This document shows, piece after piece, positions 43,409-51,244 of a DNA stretch of 64,000 nt. Position numbers and translations under genes: made by a program. This stretch comes from DASYQD01 sp963837455 (GTDB taxonomy: Bacteria; Acidobacteriota; Thermoanaerobaculia; Multivoradales; JAIOJS01), in NCBI GenBank assembly GCA_963837455.1, contig CAWINM010000001.1, positions 930,001-994,000 of the forward strand, read 5' to 3'. Below the pieces are notes generated by a model. That model saw only the letters and a program-made list of their open reading frames with translations, was not told where the DNA came from and ran no database searches. How positions within the stretch are numbered: position 1 is the stretch's first letter; each line of letters begins with the position of its first letter.

Positions 43409-43438
43409 GACGGCGGCCGGTGGGCACCGGCCGCCGTC
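43409..43438. terminator. bidirectional terminator hairpin
   Basis: Perfect 14-bp inverted repeat GACGGCGGCCGGTG / CACCGGCCGCCGTC separated by two bases, between the convergent hydrolase and CsgG-like genes. There is no T-run, so it may rely on stem strength. Confidence 0.6.
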
Positions 43439-43480
43439 GGGAGAGCAGACCAGGCGTCTGCGCGAGGCTGGGTCAGAGGC

Positions 43481-44116
43481 CTAGATGTCGGCGGCCTTGA
43501 GGCTCGCCACCAGCTGCTGGATGCAGGGCTTCATCACCTTGTCGAACATCCGCTCGTCGTTGCTGACGCCGCCGCCGAAGCCGCCGACGTGGACGTTGGC
43601 GTGCGAGTCCTCCTGCCGCGCCTCGTCGGCCCACACGATCTCGCCGGTCTCGGTGTTGATGAGCCGGGCGTTGAGCGCCGCCGTGAAGGAGCGCTTGCCG
43701 ACCGAGACTCCCGGCAGCCAGTGACCGTGCGAGGCCACGCCCGGGGTATCGACATTGGTATCGGTGTTGCCGTACTCGGTGACGGCACCGGTGAGCAGGT
43801 AGTCGACGCCGAGCAGCTTGCCGGCGCGGACCGCCGTCTTGGGATCGATGTCGCCGGAGAGCGCCAGGTTCTTCTCCTGCATCAGCGCCGCCAACGCCTC
43901 GCGCTCGATGACGCGGAAGCGGCCGCTCTTGACCAGCTCGGTGACGAACACGTCCTGCGCCGCCTCGGCGCCGCCGTGCCACCACCACTGGTTGTCAGCC
44001 TTGTTCTTGAACTCGAGCACCGCGATCCGCGGCTTGGCGCCGGCGGCAGCCTGCGAGGCTGCCACGACACCCACCAGCAGCGCACAACACAGGGCTGCCA
44101 CGAGACTCTTTCGCAC
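43481..44116 (-). CDS. CsgG/HfaB-type secreted protein
   Basis: A 211-residue protein with a signal peptide (SLVAALCCALLVGVVAASQA) and the CsgG core. IAVLEFKNKADN, DVFVTELVKSGRFRVIERE, LLGVDYLLTGAVTEYG and LNARLINTETGEIVWADEA follow in the usual order. CsgG itself is an outer-membrane pore for curli export; the many short relatives like this one are periplasmic proteins of unclear role. No lipobox cysteine at the cleavage site. GTG start with a strong AAGGAGGA ribosome site seven bases upstream, which fixes the start. No curli genes nearby. Confidence 0.83.
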   Translation of the reverse strand: MRKSLVAALCCALLVGVVAASQAAAGAKPRIAVLEFKNKADNQWWWHGGAEAAQDVFVTELVKSGRFRVIEREALAALMQEKNLALSGDIDPKTAVRAGKLLGVDYLLTGAVTEYGNTDTNVDTPGVASHGHWLPGVSVGKRSFTAALNARLINTETGEIVWADEARQEDSHANVHVGGFGGGVSNDERMFDKVMKPCIQQLVASLKAADI

Positions 44117-44222
44117 GTTGGAATCCTCCTTGGGGGTTTCGCTGATTGTATCCCGCCGCCAACCGACCCGCGGCCGGAGCGGCACCCGCACCGAACCGTC
44201 GAGCGACCGTAAGATCCTGTCC

Positions 44223-44930
44223 ATGATCGTGTTGCGCCAAAGGGACCGGCTCCGCCTGGTGACCCAGACCGACCACGCCGCCTTCGCCGCCGAGCTTCTC
44301 TCGCTATGCCGCCTCCCCGGGCTCGTCGATCATCCGCGTCGCACCGAGCTGCTGCGAGCCTTGCGTCACCACGACAACGGCTGGCGCGAGCTCGACGCCG
44401 CCCCGGCCTGCGACCCCGAGAGCGGGCTGCCGTACACCTTCCTCGACCTGCCGCCGGCCCGCCGGCTGGAGATCTGGGAGCGCGGCACCGCGCGCCACCT
44501 CGACGACGATCCCTACACCGCCCTGCTGACCACCCACCATGCCCTTACTCTCCTCGCCGGCGCCGGCGACAGCGGGGACCGGTCGCTCCTGCTGCGACGC
44601 CTCGAGGAGCACCGCCGGGAGCTACTCGTCCGCTGCGACCTCGACGCCGAGCGGCTCGCGGCCGACTACCGTTTCCTCGACCTCGGCGACCGCTTGTCGC
44701 TGATCGTCTGCAACGGCTGGCGCCGCCCCCTGGCACGTCACGGCATTACCGCCCGCTTGGGGGAAGCGGAGCTCTTCCTCTCCCCCTTCCCCCTCGCCGG
44801 AGCCACCACCTTCGCCGTCCCCTGCCGCTGGATCCCCGCCCGGCGCTACGCCGGCGACGCCGACCTCGCGGTCACCCTCGCCGGCGCGCGCTGGGAATCA
44901 TTCGCGCAGCGCGTCGTAGCGGGAGGCTAG
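44223..44930 (+). CDS. DUF3891 family protein
   Basis: A 235-residue cytosolic protein with DUF3891 landmarks: LRLVTQTDHAAFAAELL (about residues 11-27), LRALRHHDNGWRELD (about 44-58), FLDLPPARRLEIWERG and LLTTHHALTLLAG. The paired His residues (HHDNGW, THHA) recall metal-dependent HD-type helical folds. Function is unknown. Starts at the ATG at 44223 and overlaps the convergent PEGA gene by four bases at its end. Confidence 0.8.
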   Translation: MIVLRQRDRLRLVTQTDHAAFAAELLSLCRLPGLVDHPRRTELLRALRHHDNGWRELDAAPACDPESGLPYTFLDLPPARRLEIWERGTARHLDDDPYTALLTTHHALTLLAGAGDSGDRSLLLRRLEEHRRELLVRCDLDAERLAADYRFLDLGDRLSLIVCNGWRRPLARHGITARLGEAELFLSPFPLAGATTFAVPCRWIPARRYAGDADLAVTLAGARWESFAQRVVAGG

Positions 44931-46156
44931 TCCTCGTCGAGGTTGACCTGCAGCTGGACGTCCTCGCCCGGCGCGCTGTCGAAGTCGAGATCCTGGGCAC
45001 GGTAGCCGGGCCGCACCACCTCCAGGCGATGGCTCCCGGGCGCCACCACCACGCCCGCGGAGAGCTGTGCGATCTCCCTGCCGGTGCCGACGAAGTTGCC
45101 GTCGAGGTACACCGAGGCGTCGCTCGGGCTCACCACCAGGTGCATGTGCCCCGCGTTGCCGTGGTCCATGTCAGCGCCCTGGCCTCCCGGCGGCGCCATG
45201 GTGCCCGGGCCCGGGGGCATGTCGGCCTCGTCCTGCCGCCGGCGCCACTCCTCGTGCCGCCGCGCGGCTTCCTCACGCTCGGCGTTGCGCTGCAGGCGGT
45301 CGTCGCGATGGACCGTGCTGGTCGCGGGCAGGTCCTCGGGGCGGATCGACTCGCCCCGTTGCATGCGGTCCTCGACGTCGATCACCAGACCGTCGTAGAT
45401 CGAGTACTGCCGGGCGATGGTCTCGAAGCCGGGCAGGTAGATGACCACGTCGTAGGTTCCCCGCGGCAGCCAGAGGTAGCGCGGGAAGCCGTCGAAGTCG
45501 TCCGCCGTTCCCACCATCTCGCCGTCGACGTAGATCTGCGCCTCTCCCGGCCAGACGTCGGTGTCGAGGGCACCGTAGCCGCTGCCGCGGCCGCCGTGGT
45601 AGGGACCGTCATAGATCACCCCGCCCGGACCCCACGGCCACCACCAGCCGCGCCAACCCCAGCCGTATCCCCAGTAGGGGTCGTAGCCGCCGTAGAACCA
45701 GGGATCCCACCAGCTGCCACCGATGAAGACGTGGCCGCCGCCGCGATGGCTGCCACCACGACTGCCGTGGGGCTCGCGCTGCGGCCGTCCGTCACCACTG
45801 CGGGGCACTGCGTAGCGGCCGCCGCGATCGTCGCCCCGCGAGCTGCCGTTGCCGTCACTCTGCGACCGTGCCGACGCGGAGCCACTGCTGCTCCCCCGCG
45901 GCACCGCGACGCGACCCGAGTTGCCGCTCGAGCTCGAGTGGCTCCACCCCGAGCTCGAGCCGCTGCTGGAGGCCCCGGAGCTGTGGGATCCGCCGCTCGC
46001 AGCCGTCCCCCCGTGGGAGACGGCGCCGTCACTCCGCGTGGACGCCGCTCTCCCCGCCGCCGCCGCCTGCTGCGGCAGGGCAATCAGCAACCCGAAGGCC
46101 GCGCTCGCGAACCAGAGCCAGGTTCTGCTGTGGATCGTCATCCTCAAGCTGCCCAT
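44927..46156 (-). CDS. PEGA-domain surface protein with Ser/Gly-rich and Trp/Gly-rich segments
   Basis: A 409-residue exported protein. Signal peptide (WLWFASAAFGLLIALPQQ) is followed by a low-complexity Ser/Gly/His region (about residues 35-125) and a tract very rich in Trp, Gly and Tyr (about 143-180). Then come a first PEGA domain (AQIYVDGEMVGTADDFDGFP, about 205-255), a charged linker and a second PEGA domain (ASVYLDGNFVGTG, about 340-400). PEGA domains are small beta folds of surface proteins. Start may be the ATG at 46156 or 46141; the former overlaps the glycosyltransferase gene by 128 bp in another frame. Confidence 0.78.
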   Translation of the reverse strand: MGSLRMTIHSRTWLWFASAAFGLLIALPQQAAAAGRAASTRSDGAVSHGGTAASGGSHSSGASSSGSSSGWSHSSSSGNSGRVAVPRGSSSGSASARSQSDGNGSSRGDDRGGRYAVPRSGDGRPQREPHGSRGGSHRGGGHVFIGGSWWDPWFYGGYDPYWGYGWGWRGWWWPWGPGGVIYDGPYHGGRGSGYGALDTDVWPGEAQIYVDGEMVGTADDFDGFPRYLWLPRGTYDVVIYLPGFETIARQYSIYDGLVIDVEDRMQRGESIRPEDLPATSTVHRDDRLQRNAEREEAARRHEEWRRRQDEADMPPGPGTMAPPGGQGADMDHGNAGHMHLVVSPSDASVYLDGNFVGTGREIAQLSAGVVVAPGSHRLEVVRPGYRAQDLDFDSAPGEDVQLQVNLDED

Positions 46157-47090
46157 GATCTTTTGTCTCCTCGTGGGGCCCTCCGCCCATCCGGTTCCAG
46201 CCGCGCCAAAGCCCTTGGATGTAGTGGTGGCGGAGTGTTTCCTCCCACAGTCTTGGCGTGCGCACCGGGAGATTTTGCAAGGCTCGAACCACCCCCTCCC
46301 GCCACCGCTGGCGCCGTGCCGGCGGCAGCGGCGGGGGCCCCGTCGGCGACAGGCCGAGAAAGCCACCGAGCTCGGGGTGGAGGCGGTAGAAGACCACCGC
46401 CGACTCGCCTGCCTTCTGCTGCCGCCGGCAGAAACGTGCGAAGTCGGTGGGGTGCAGGTGCGCGGCGCGCGCCCGCGGCTCGTAGACCATGGTCATCCCG
46501 CGGCGCTGCAGCCGGTAGGCGAGCTCGACGTCCTCCCAGGCCGCATGGGGGAAGCCGAGGTCGAAGGGCTCGGCGAGCAGCAGCGCACGCGGCAGCGAGA
46601 CGTTGGAGGTGTAGAAGAAGTTGAACGGCACCCGCTCCGGCTCGTCGATGAGCGCATACCCGAACTGCAGCCCGTGCTCGTTGACGTAGCGCAGGAAGGG
46701 CGTCCTGCGCATGCGCGGGTGCCAGTCGGTGTAGCCGAGCACCGCGAGCGGCGCGCGCGGCGCGCGCTGCCGGTGGGCGGCGGCGTGGCCGGCCAGCCAA
46801 CCCGGCTCCGGCACCGTGTCGTCGCCGAGGAACGCCACCAGGTCGCCACCGGCCGCCGCGACGCCGGCGTTGCGCGCCGCGGCTGGCCCCCGATTGGGCT
46901 GGCGTAGCACGGTGAGGGCAAGCGGACCATGGTAGCCGGCGAGCAGCTCGGCCGTGCCGTCGCTCGAGCCGTCGTCGACCACCACCAGCTCGAACGGGGG
47001 CGGGTCGCGCTGGGCGCCGAGAGCGGCGAGCACCTCCGGCAGCACGTCCATGCGCTCGAAGGTGGGGATCACCACCGACACGGCGGGCAT
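46029..47090 (-). CDS. family 2 glycosyltransferase
   Basis: A 353-residue GT-A enzyme with VSVVIPTFERMDVLPEVL (residues 4-21), VVDDGSSDGT (about 40-49) and a DxD-like LGDDTVPEPGW (about 92-102). ED acid pair AWEDVELAYRL lies at about 190. No membrane helix, so cytosolic. The catalytic domain ends near residue 310; about 30 further residues continue across the start of the PEGA gene. That tail may be real or may reflect an indel that displaced the true stop. It could glycosylate the envelope proteins next to it, but this is a guess. Confidence 0.83.
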   Translation of the reverse strand: MPAVSVVIPTFERMDVLPEVLAALGAQRDPPPFELVVVDDGSSDGTAELLAGYHGPLALTVLRQPNRGPAAARNAGVAAAGGDLVAFLGDDTVPEPGWLAGHAAAHRQRAPRAPLAVLGYTDWHPRMRRTPFLRYVNEHGLQFGYALIDEPERVPFNFFYTSNVSLPRALLLAEPFDLGFPHAAWEDVELAYRLQRRGMTMVYEPRARAAHLHPTDFARFCRRQQKAGESAVVFYRLHPELGGFLGLSPTGPPPLPPARRQRWREGVVRALQNLPVRTPRLWEETLRHHYIQGLWRGWNRMGGGPHEETKDHGQLEDDDPQQNLALVRERGLRVADCPAAAGGGGGESGVHAE

Positions 47091-47193
47091 CCGGGGGAGC
47101 GTAGGCCCGGTAGCGGAGGCGGTCAAGGGCTGCTCGCCGGGGCGGGAATTTCGCCGCCGCCGCCTGCGTAGGGCATGATTCGTGGACACCGCC

Positions 47194-47847
47194 ATGGCGT
47201 TTCCCCCCGCCGCCTCGCTTGCCGTCGCCCACGACGACGCCTCCGCGGCCTCCGCCCTCGAGGGTGCAGAGCGTGAGCTGGTCCGCCGCGCCCGCGGCGG
47301 CGACGCGGCAGCCTGCGAGACGCTGGCCCTCGAGCACCGGCGGGCGGCGTACCTGCTCGCCCTGCAGCTGCTCGGCAACCGCGACGATGCCCTCGACGCC
47401 ACCCAGGACGCGCTGCTGCGGTTCTTCTCGACGTTGCACCGCTTCCGGCTCGGCCAGCCGGTGCGACCGTGGCTCTACAGCATCGTTCGCAACCGCTGCC
47501 GCGACCTGATGCGCCGGGGCCGGGTGCGGCGTACCGAGCCCCTCGATCCCGAGCCGCATCGCTGGCGCCCCGAGCTGGTCGATGACACGGCCGATCCCGA
47601 GCTCGACGCCGAGCGGGCCGAGCTGCGCCGCCGGGTGTTCGCCGCCCTCGCAGAGCTGCAACCCGACCACCGCGAGGTTCTGGTGCTGCGCGACTACCAG
47701 GATCTCTCCTACCAGGAGATCGCCTCCGTGCTACGGGTTCCGCGCGGCACCGTCATGTCGCGCCTGCACCGCGCACGCAAGGCGCTGGGAGCCGCCTTGC
47801 ACGCCGCCGGTGCCTTGCCACCGGGTCCCCATGGAGCGACCCCGTGA
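47194..47847 (+). CDS. ECF sigma factor
   Basis: A 217-residue RpoE-like sigma factor. Region 2 (about residues 35-105; AAYLLALQLLGNRDDALDATQ, FSTLHRFRLGQPVRPWLYSI) and region 4 (about 140-195; LAELQPDHREVLVLRDYQDL, YQEIASVLRVPRGTVMSRLHRA) are complete. I use the ATG at 47194; a GTG at 47182 is also in frame. The stop overlaps the anti-sigma start (GTGA). It is divergent from the glycosyltransferase gene. Confidence 0.88.
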   Translation: MAFPPAASLAVAHDDASAASALEGAERELVRRARGGDAAACETLALEHRRAAYLLALQLLGNRDDALDATQDALLRFFSTLHRFRLGQPVRPWLYSIVRNRCRDLMRRGRVRRTEPLDPEPHRWRPELVDDTADPELDAERAELRRRVFAALAELQPDHREVLVLRDYQDLSYQEIASVLRVPRGTVMSRLHRARKALGAALHAAGALPPGPHGATP

Positions 47848-48287
47848 GCGCGCCGTGCGGCCGTCGCTTCGACGACGAGCTGCTGTCGGGATATCTCGAC
47901 GCGGCGCTCACCCAAAGCGAGCGACAGCGGGTGGCGCTGCATCTCGAGAGCTGCGCCGCCTGCCGCGACGAGCTCGCGGAGCTCGCCGTCGTGCGGGCGG
48001 CGGCCCGTGGCACCGCCTTCGCCCTCCCCGCGGACGGCGAGTGGGGCGAGCTGCCTCGGAGCTCCGGAAGCCGCCTGCTGCGGCTTGGGGGGTGGACGAT
48101 GGTCGGGCTCTGGATGGCGATCGTTGCGTCCTGCGGCGCGGTCGAGCTCGCCCACGCCTCGGTGCCGACCTGGGAGCGAGTCGCGGTGGCAGGAGGCGTC
48201 GCCGGCTTCGTCCTGCTGCTGCTGTCGGTGCTCCTGGATCGCCTCCACGACCTGCGCCACGATCGTTACCGGCGAGTGCAGAAGTGA
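47844..48287 (+). CDS. zinc-finger anti-sigma factor with two membrane helices
   Basis: A 147-residue protein. Residues 1-50 form a putative zinc-binding anti-sigma domain (DDELLSGYLDAALTQSERQR, then HLESCAACRDEL, the HxxxCxxC motif). Two helices (about 85-103 and 113-133) place it in the inner membrane. Such ZAS proteins release their sigma factor on redox or envelope signals. GTG start overlaps the sigma stop, and its own stop overlaps the YbjQ start, both as GTGA. Confidence 0.85.
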   Translation: MSAPCGRRFDDELLSGYLDAALTQSERQRVALHLESCAACRDELAELAVVRAAARGTAFALPADGEWGELPRSSGSRLLRLGGWTMVGLWMAIVASCGAVELAHASVPTWERVAVAGGVAGFVLLLLSVLLDRLHDLRHDRYRRVQK

Positions 48288-48655
48288 GCCAGCCAGAAGT
48301 GAGCCAGGAAAAGAGGCAGACGGACGTGATCCTGGTCACCACCGAGACCATCGCCGGCCGGCGGATCGTCAAGACCCTCGGCCTCGTGCGTGGTGCCAGC
48401 GTGCGCGCCCGCCACGTCGGCCGCGACGTCACCGCCTTCATGCGCAACGTCGTCGGCGGCGAGGTGCCCGAATACACCAAGTTGCTGGCGGAGGCACGCG
48501 AGCAGGCCCTCGACCGCCTGGTCGAAGAAGCCCAGGGGCTGGGGGCGCACGCGGTCGTCGGGCTTCGCTTCTCCACCACCGAGATGATGGAGGGCGCGGC
48601 CGAGATGCTCGCCTACGGCACCGCCGTCCTGCTCGCGGCCGAGGCGACGACCTAG
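48284..48655 (+). CDS. YbjQ family (DUF74) protein
   Basis: A 123-residue protein of the YbjQ family (DUF74), a pentameric beta-rich fold sometimes called heavy-metal binding. Recognisable blocks are ILVTTETIAGRRIVKTLGLV, ARHVGRD and VGLRFSTTEM. Function is not established. It is the third gene of a sigma/anti-sigma operon and its GTG start overlaps the anti-sigma stop by four bases, so it may be part of the response or its sensor. A second in-frame GTG 15 bases on lies in a short duplicated motif (GTGAGCCAG). Confidence 0.82.
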   Translation: MSQPEVSQEKRQTDVILVTTETIAGRRIVKTLGLVRGASVRARHVGRDVTAFMRNVVGGEVPEYTKLLAEAREQALDRLVEEAQGLGAHAVVGLRFSTTEMMEGAAEMLAYGTAVLLAAEATT

Positions 48656-48677
48656 CCGCCGGCCCCGTCACCGGCGG

Positions 48678-49988
48678 TCACGGCCACTCCATGACCTCGG
48701 TGAGCTTCGCCTCGACGAGCGGCAGATCGTCGGGAAGCCAGCTGCGGAACCCGGTGGACGCGAACAGGGCCTCGTCCCCTGGGTAGGTGGGCACCAGCCA
48801 GAGCGGGAAGCGGGCGAGCAGCTCGCGATCGGGCACCCGCCGCGCCGCCTGCACGCGGCGGCGGCGCTCCGCGGCGCCGTCGAGGTTGCCGAGCAGCGAT
48901 GACAGCGCCTGCACCTGGGCGACGGTGCGCGCGTCGGAGAGCACTGGCGTCCCCCCGAGCCCTGCTGCTCCGTCGCGACGGGCGAGGCGCTGCAGGCGGC
49001 GGCGCAGGCTCCGCCACGCCGCGGCGAGGTCACCGCGCCGCAGGTTGCCGAAGCGCTCGCGCCCACCTGTCGGCGCCGGAGGCGGCGGGACCCCGGCTGC
49101 GTAGGGGTCGGCAGCGAGCAGGGCGCCGCCAGGGTTGGCGTGTGCGAGCAGGTGCTGGCTGCGGGCGAGGAGCGTCAGCAGCACCGCCGGCATCAGCCGC
49201 GGCCAGAGCTCGTCGTCGAGGTTCTTGTACACCGTGAGGTAGGCGTTGCGCTCGAAGAGGAAGCCGCGCTTGAAGAGCCCCAGCAGCTCGCTGGTAGCCC
49301 CCGAGCGATGGTGCACTACCGCCCGCGGAGCCGCGAGCACCCGCTGGCCGCTCGCCCACAGGCGCCAGCCGAGGTCCACGTCCTCGTAGTACGCGAAGTA
49401 GCTCGCGTCGAAGCCGCCGGCGGCGAGGAAGCTCTCGCGGCGCACCAGCAGGTTGCCGCCGCAGGCGAAGGGCAGCTCCTCTCCCGCCACCGGCAAGCGC
49501 GCCGTGGCGAGGGGACGCCGGTAGTCGAGCTGGAAGGCATGACCGTCGAAGGTGACGACGCCGCGCCCGAAGTCGAGCCGTTCCCCCTCCCAGTCGAGGA
49601 TGCATCCCGACACCGCCGCCACGTCGGCAGGGGCCGTGGCGAGCGCGGCCACCAGCTCACCGAGCCACTCCGGGCGCGGCCGCGTGTCGTTGTTGAGGAA
49701 GGCGACGAGGTCGGCTTCTGCCGCCGCTTCGACCAGTCGGTCGACCCCCCCGGCGAAGCCCAGGTTGCGCTCGCTGGCGAGGAGCCGCACGCGCGGATGC
49801 GCGCGCGGCAGCCACTCGCCGGTGCCGTCACGCGAGCCGTTGTCGAGGACCCAGATGTCCCAGGGCACGCCGGGGTCGTGCTGCGCGGCGAGCGCGGCGA
49901 GGCAGGTCTCGAGGTGATGGCGTCCGTCCCAGCTGGGGATCAGGACGGCGACCCGGTGCGGGCCTGGCACGAGCGGCAGGTTTGCCAT
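48678..49988 (-). CDS. family 2 glycosyltransferase (rhamnosyltransferase-like)
   Basis: A 436-residue cytosolic GT-A enzyme. VAVLIPSWDGRHHLETCL, VLDNGSRDGTGEWL, NLGFAGGVDRL and the DxD-like FLNNDTRPRPEWL are followed by YFAYYEDVDLGWRLW (about residues 200-214), as in dTDP-rhamnose-type transferases. The C-terminal 130 residues are a helical Arg-rich extension without obvious family. Last gene of the TGATG/ATGA-coupled trio with the GT4 and the PIG-L/GT2 fusion; together they probably assemble one glycan. Confidence 0.86.
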   Translation of the reverse strand: MANLPLVPGPHRVAVLIPSWDGRHHLETCLAALAAQHDPGVPWDIWVLDNGSRDGTGEWLPRAHPRVRLLASERNLGFAGGVDRLVEAAAEADLVAFLNNDTRPRPEWLGELVAALATAPADVAAVSGCILDWEGERLDFGRGVVTFDGHAFQLDYRRPLATARLPVAGEELPFACGGNLLVRRESFLAAGGFDASYFAYYEDVDLGWRLWASGQRVLAAPRAVVHHRSGATSELLGLFKRGFLFERNAYLTVYKNLDDELWPRLMPAVLLTLLARSQHLLAHANPGGALLAADPYAAGVPPPPAPTGGRERFGNLRRGDLAAAWRSLRRRLQRLARRDGAAGLGGTPVLSDARTVAQVQALSSLLGNLDGAAERRRRVQAARRVPDRELLARFPLWLVPTYPGDEALFASTGFRSWLPDDLPLVEAKLTEVMEWP

Positions 49989-51244
49989 CACCCTTCCGGC
50001 GCGAGCACGCGGCGCAGACGGCGCCGCAAACGGAAGCCGAGGGCGTCGGCGGGGACCAGCGTCGGCGGGCGGAAGGCGAAGCGTTCGCGCGTGGGGTCGC
50101 GCCAGGGCTCCTGGCAGAAGGCGACCAGCGGCGCCAGCACGCGCTCCCAGGCGAAGGTGGCGACCAGCTCGCGGCCCGCCTCGCGTCGGCGCGCCCGCGC
50201 CTCCTCGTCGCCCAGTGCCGCCGTGAGCGCTGCGGCGAGCGCGCCCGGGTCCTCGGGCGGCACCACCCACCCCGCCTCCCGCTCCCCCACCAGCCGCGCC
50301 AACGAGCCGCCCGCCGTCAGCACCACCGGACAGCCGGCGACGAGGGCATCGAGGAAGCGCGTCCGCAGCGACAGCCGCGTCTCGAGCGACGGTCGGTGCG
50401 GCGAGCAGAGCAGGTCGACGTCGCGCAGGAGGTCGAAGCGGCGCTCGGCCGGCACCCAGTCGAGCAGCCGCACGCGGTCTCCCCAGGTGCCACGGGACCG
50501 GCAGCGCTCCTCCACCGCCGCGAGCAGCGCCTGTGGGGTCTCGCCGCGGTTGGGGTTGCGCACCAGGTAGAGCTCCCAGGGGGGCTCGTCGAGCCGCTCG
50601 AGGGCGGCGAGCAAGGTGAAGGGGTCGTACCAGTCGTAGAGGCCGCCGAAGAGGATGCGGCGCTCTCCGCCCCGCCGCGGCGGCAGCAGCGGGCGGTGCG
50701 CCGGCAGCTGCTCGGGAACCCCGAACGGCACCTCGACCAGCAGCCGCTGGAGGTCGGGATCGACGGCGAGCCGCTCGGGGTTGACGCGACCGAGCGCGGT
50801 GAGGAAGCCGAGGTAGTAGAGCTTTTGCTCCTCGGCGGCGCAGAGGAAGAGGTCGCCACGCGAGAGCTGCAAGACCCACGTCGCATGGTCGTTGCGCCAG
50901 GGATCGAGGCCGAGGGTCGGCAGGTAGTGGGCGTTCTCGATCAGCCAGGGATCGTAGAGGTCGATGACGGTGGGCAGCTGCGGGCACTCGAGGACGAGGT
51001 CGTTGGCGAGCTGCCCCTGCGCCACCGCCGCATCGCAATCGGCGAGCAGCTCACGCAGCCCGCCGCGCGCGAAAGGGCGCACCTCCGCCTGCAGCGGCGG
51101 TGCCTCCTCGGCCGCCGCCGGGGACACCAGCACGACGTCGAGACCGGCGCGGGGCAGGCGCCGGGCGAGCTCGAGGTAGCGGATGCCGATCCCCGCCATG
51201 CGGGCACGCACCGGCTCGCTCGAGAGCAGGGCCACACGCGTCAT
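49988..51244 (-). CDS. family 4-like (GT-B) glycosyltransferase
   Basis: A 418-residue two-domain GT-B enzyme. The N-terminal Rossmann half begins VALLSSEPVRARMAGIGIRYLELARRL. The C-terminal half has ILFGGLYDWYDPFTLLAALERL, a nucleotide-sugar region VDLLCSPHRPSLETRLSLR and FLDALVAGCPVVLTAGGSLARL (about 310-340). The classical E-x7-E motif is not clear (SLETRLSLR only partly fits). Overlaps neighbours on both sides (ATGA before, TGATG after). Sugar and acceptor unknown. Confidence 0.84.
   Translation of the reverse strand: MTRVALLSSEPVRARMAGIGIRYLELARRLPRAGLDVVLVSPAAAEEAPPLQAEVRPFARGGLRELLADCDAAVAQGQLANDLVLECPQLPTVIDLYDPWLIENAHYLPTLGLDPWRNDHATWVLQLSRGDLFLCAAEEQKLYYLGFLTALGRVNPERLAVDPDLQRLLVEVPFGVPEQLPAHRPLLPPRRGGERRILFGGLYDWYDPFTLLAALERLDEPPWELYLVRNPNRGETPQALLAAVEERCRSRGTWGDRVRLLDWVPAERRFDLLRDVDLLCSPHRPSLETRLSLRTRFLDALVAGCPVVLTAGGSLARLVGEREAGWVVPPEDPGALAAALTAALGDEEARARRREAGRELVATFAWERVLAPLVAFCQEPWRDPTRERFAFRPPTLVPADALGFRLRRRLRRVLAPEG

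Noticed and set aside
44306..46624. A 772-codon plus-strand open frame
   Set aside because: It shadows DUF3891 in another frame and then runs antisense to the PEGA and GT2 genes. Its composition is Ala/Arg/Pro-rich and nothing matches a protein family.
48278..48305. Short direct repeat GTGAGCCAG spaced 15 bases apart as a possible attachment or regulatory site
   Set aside because: It lies inside the YbjQ start, encodes a repeated VSQ, and has no flanking mobile gene; most likely a small coding duplication.
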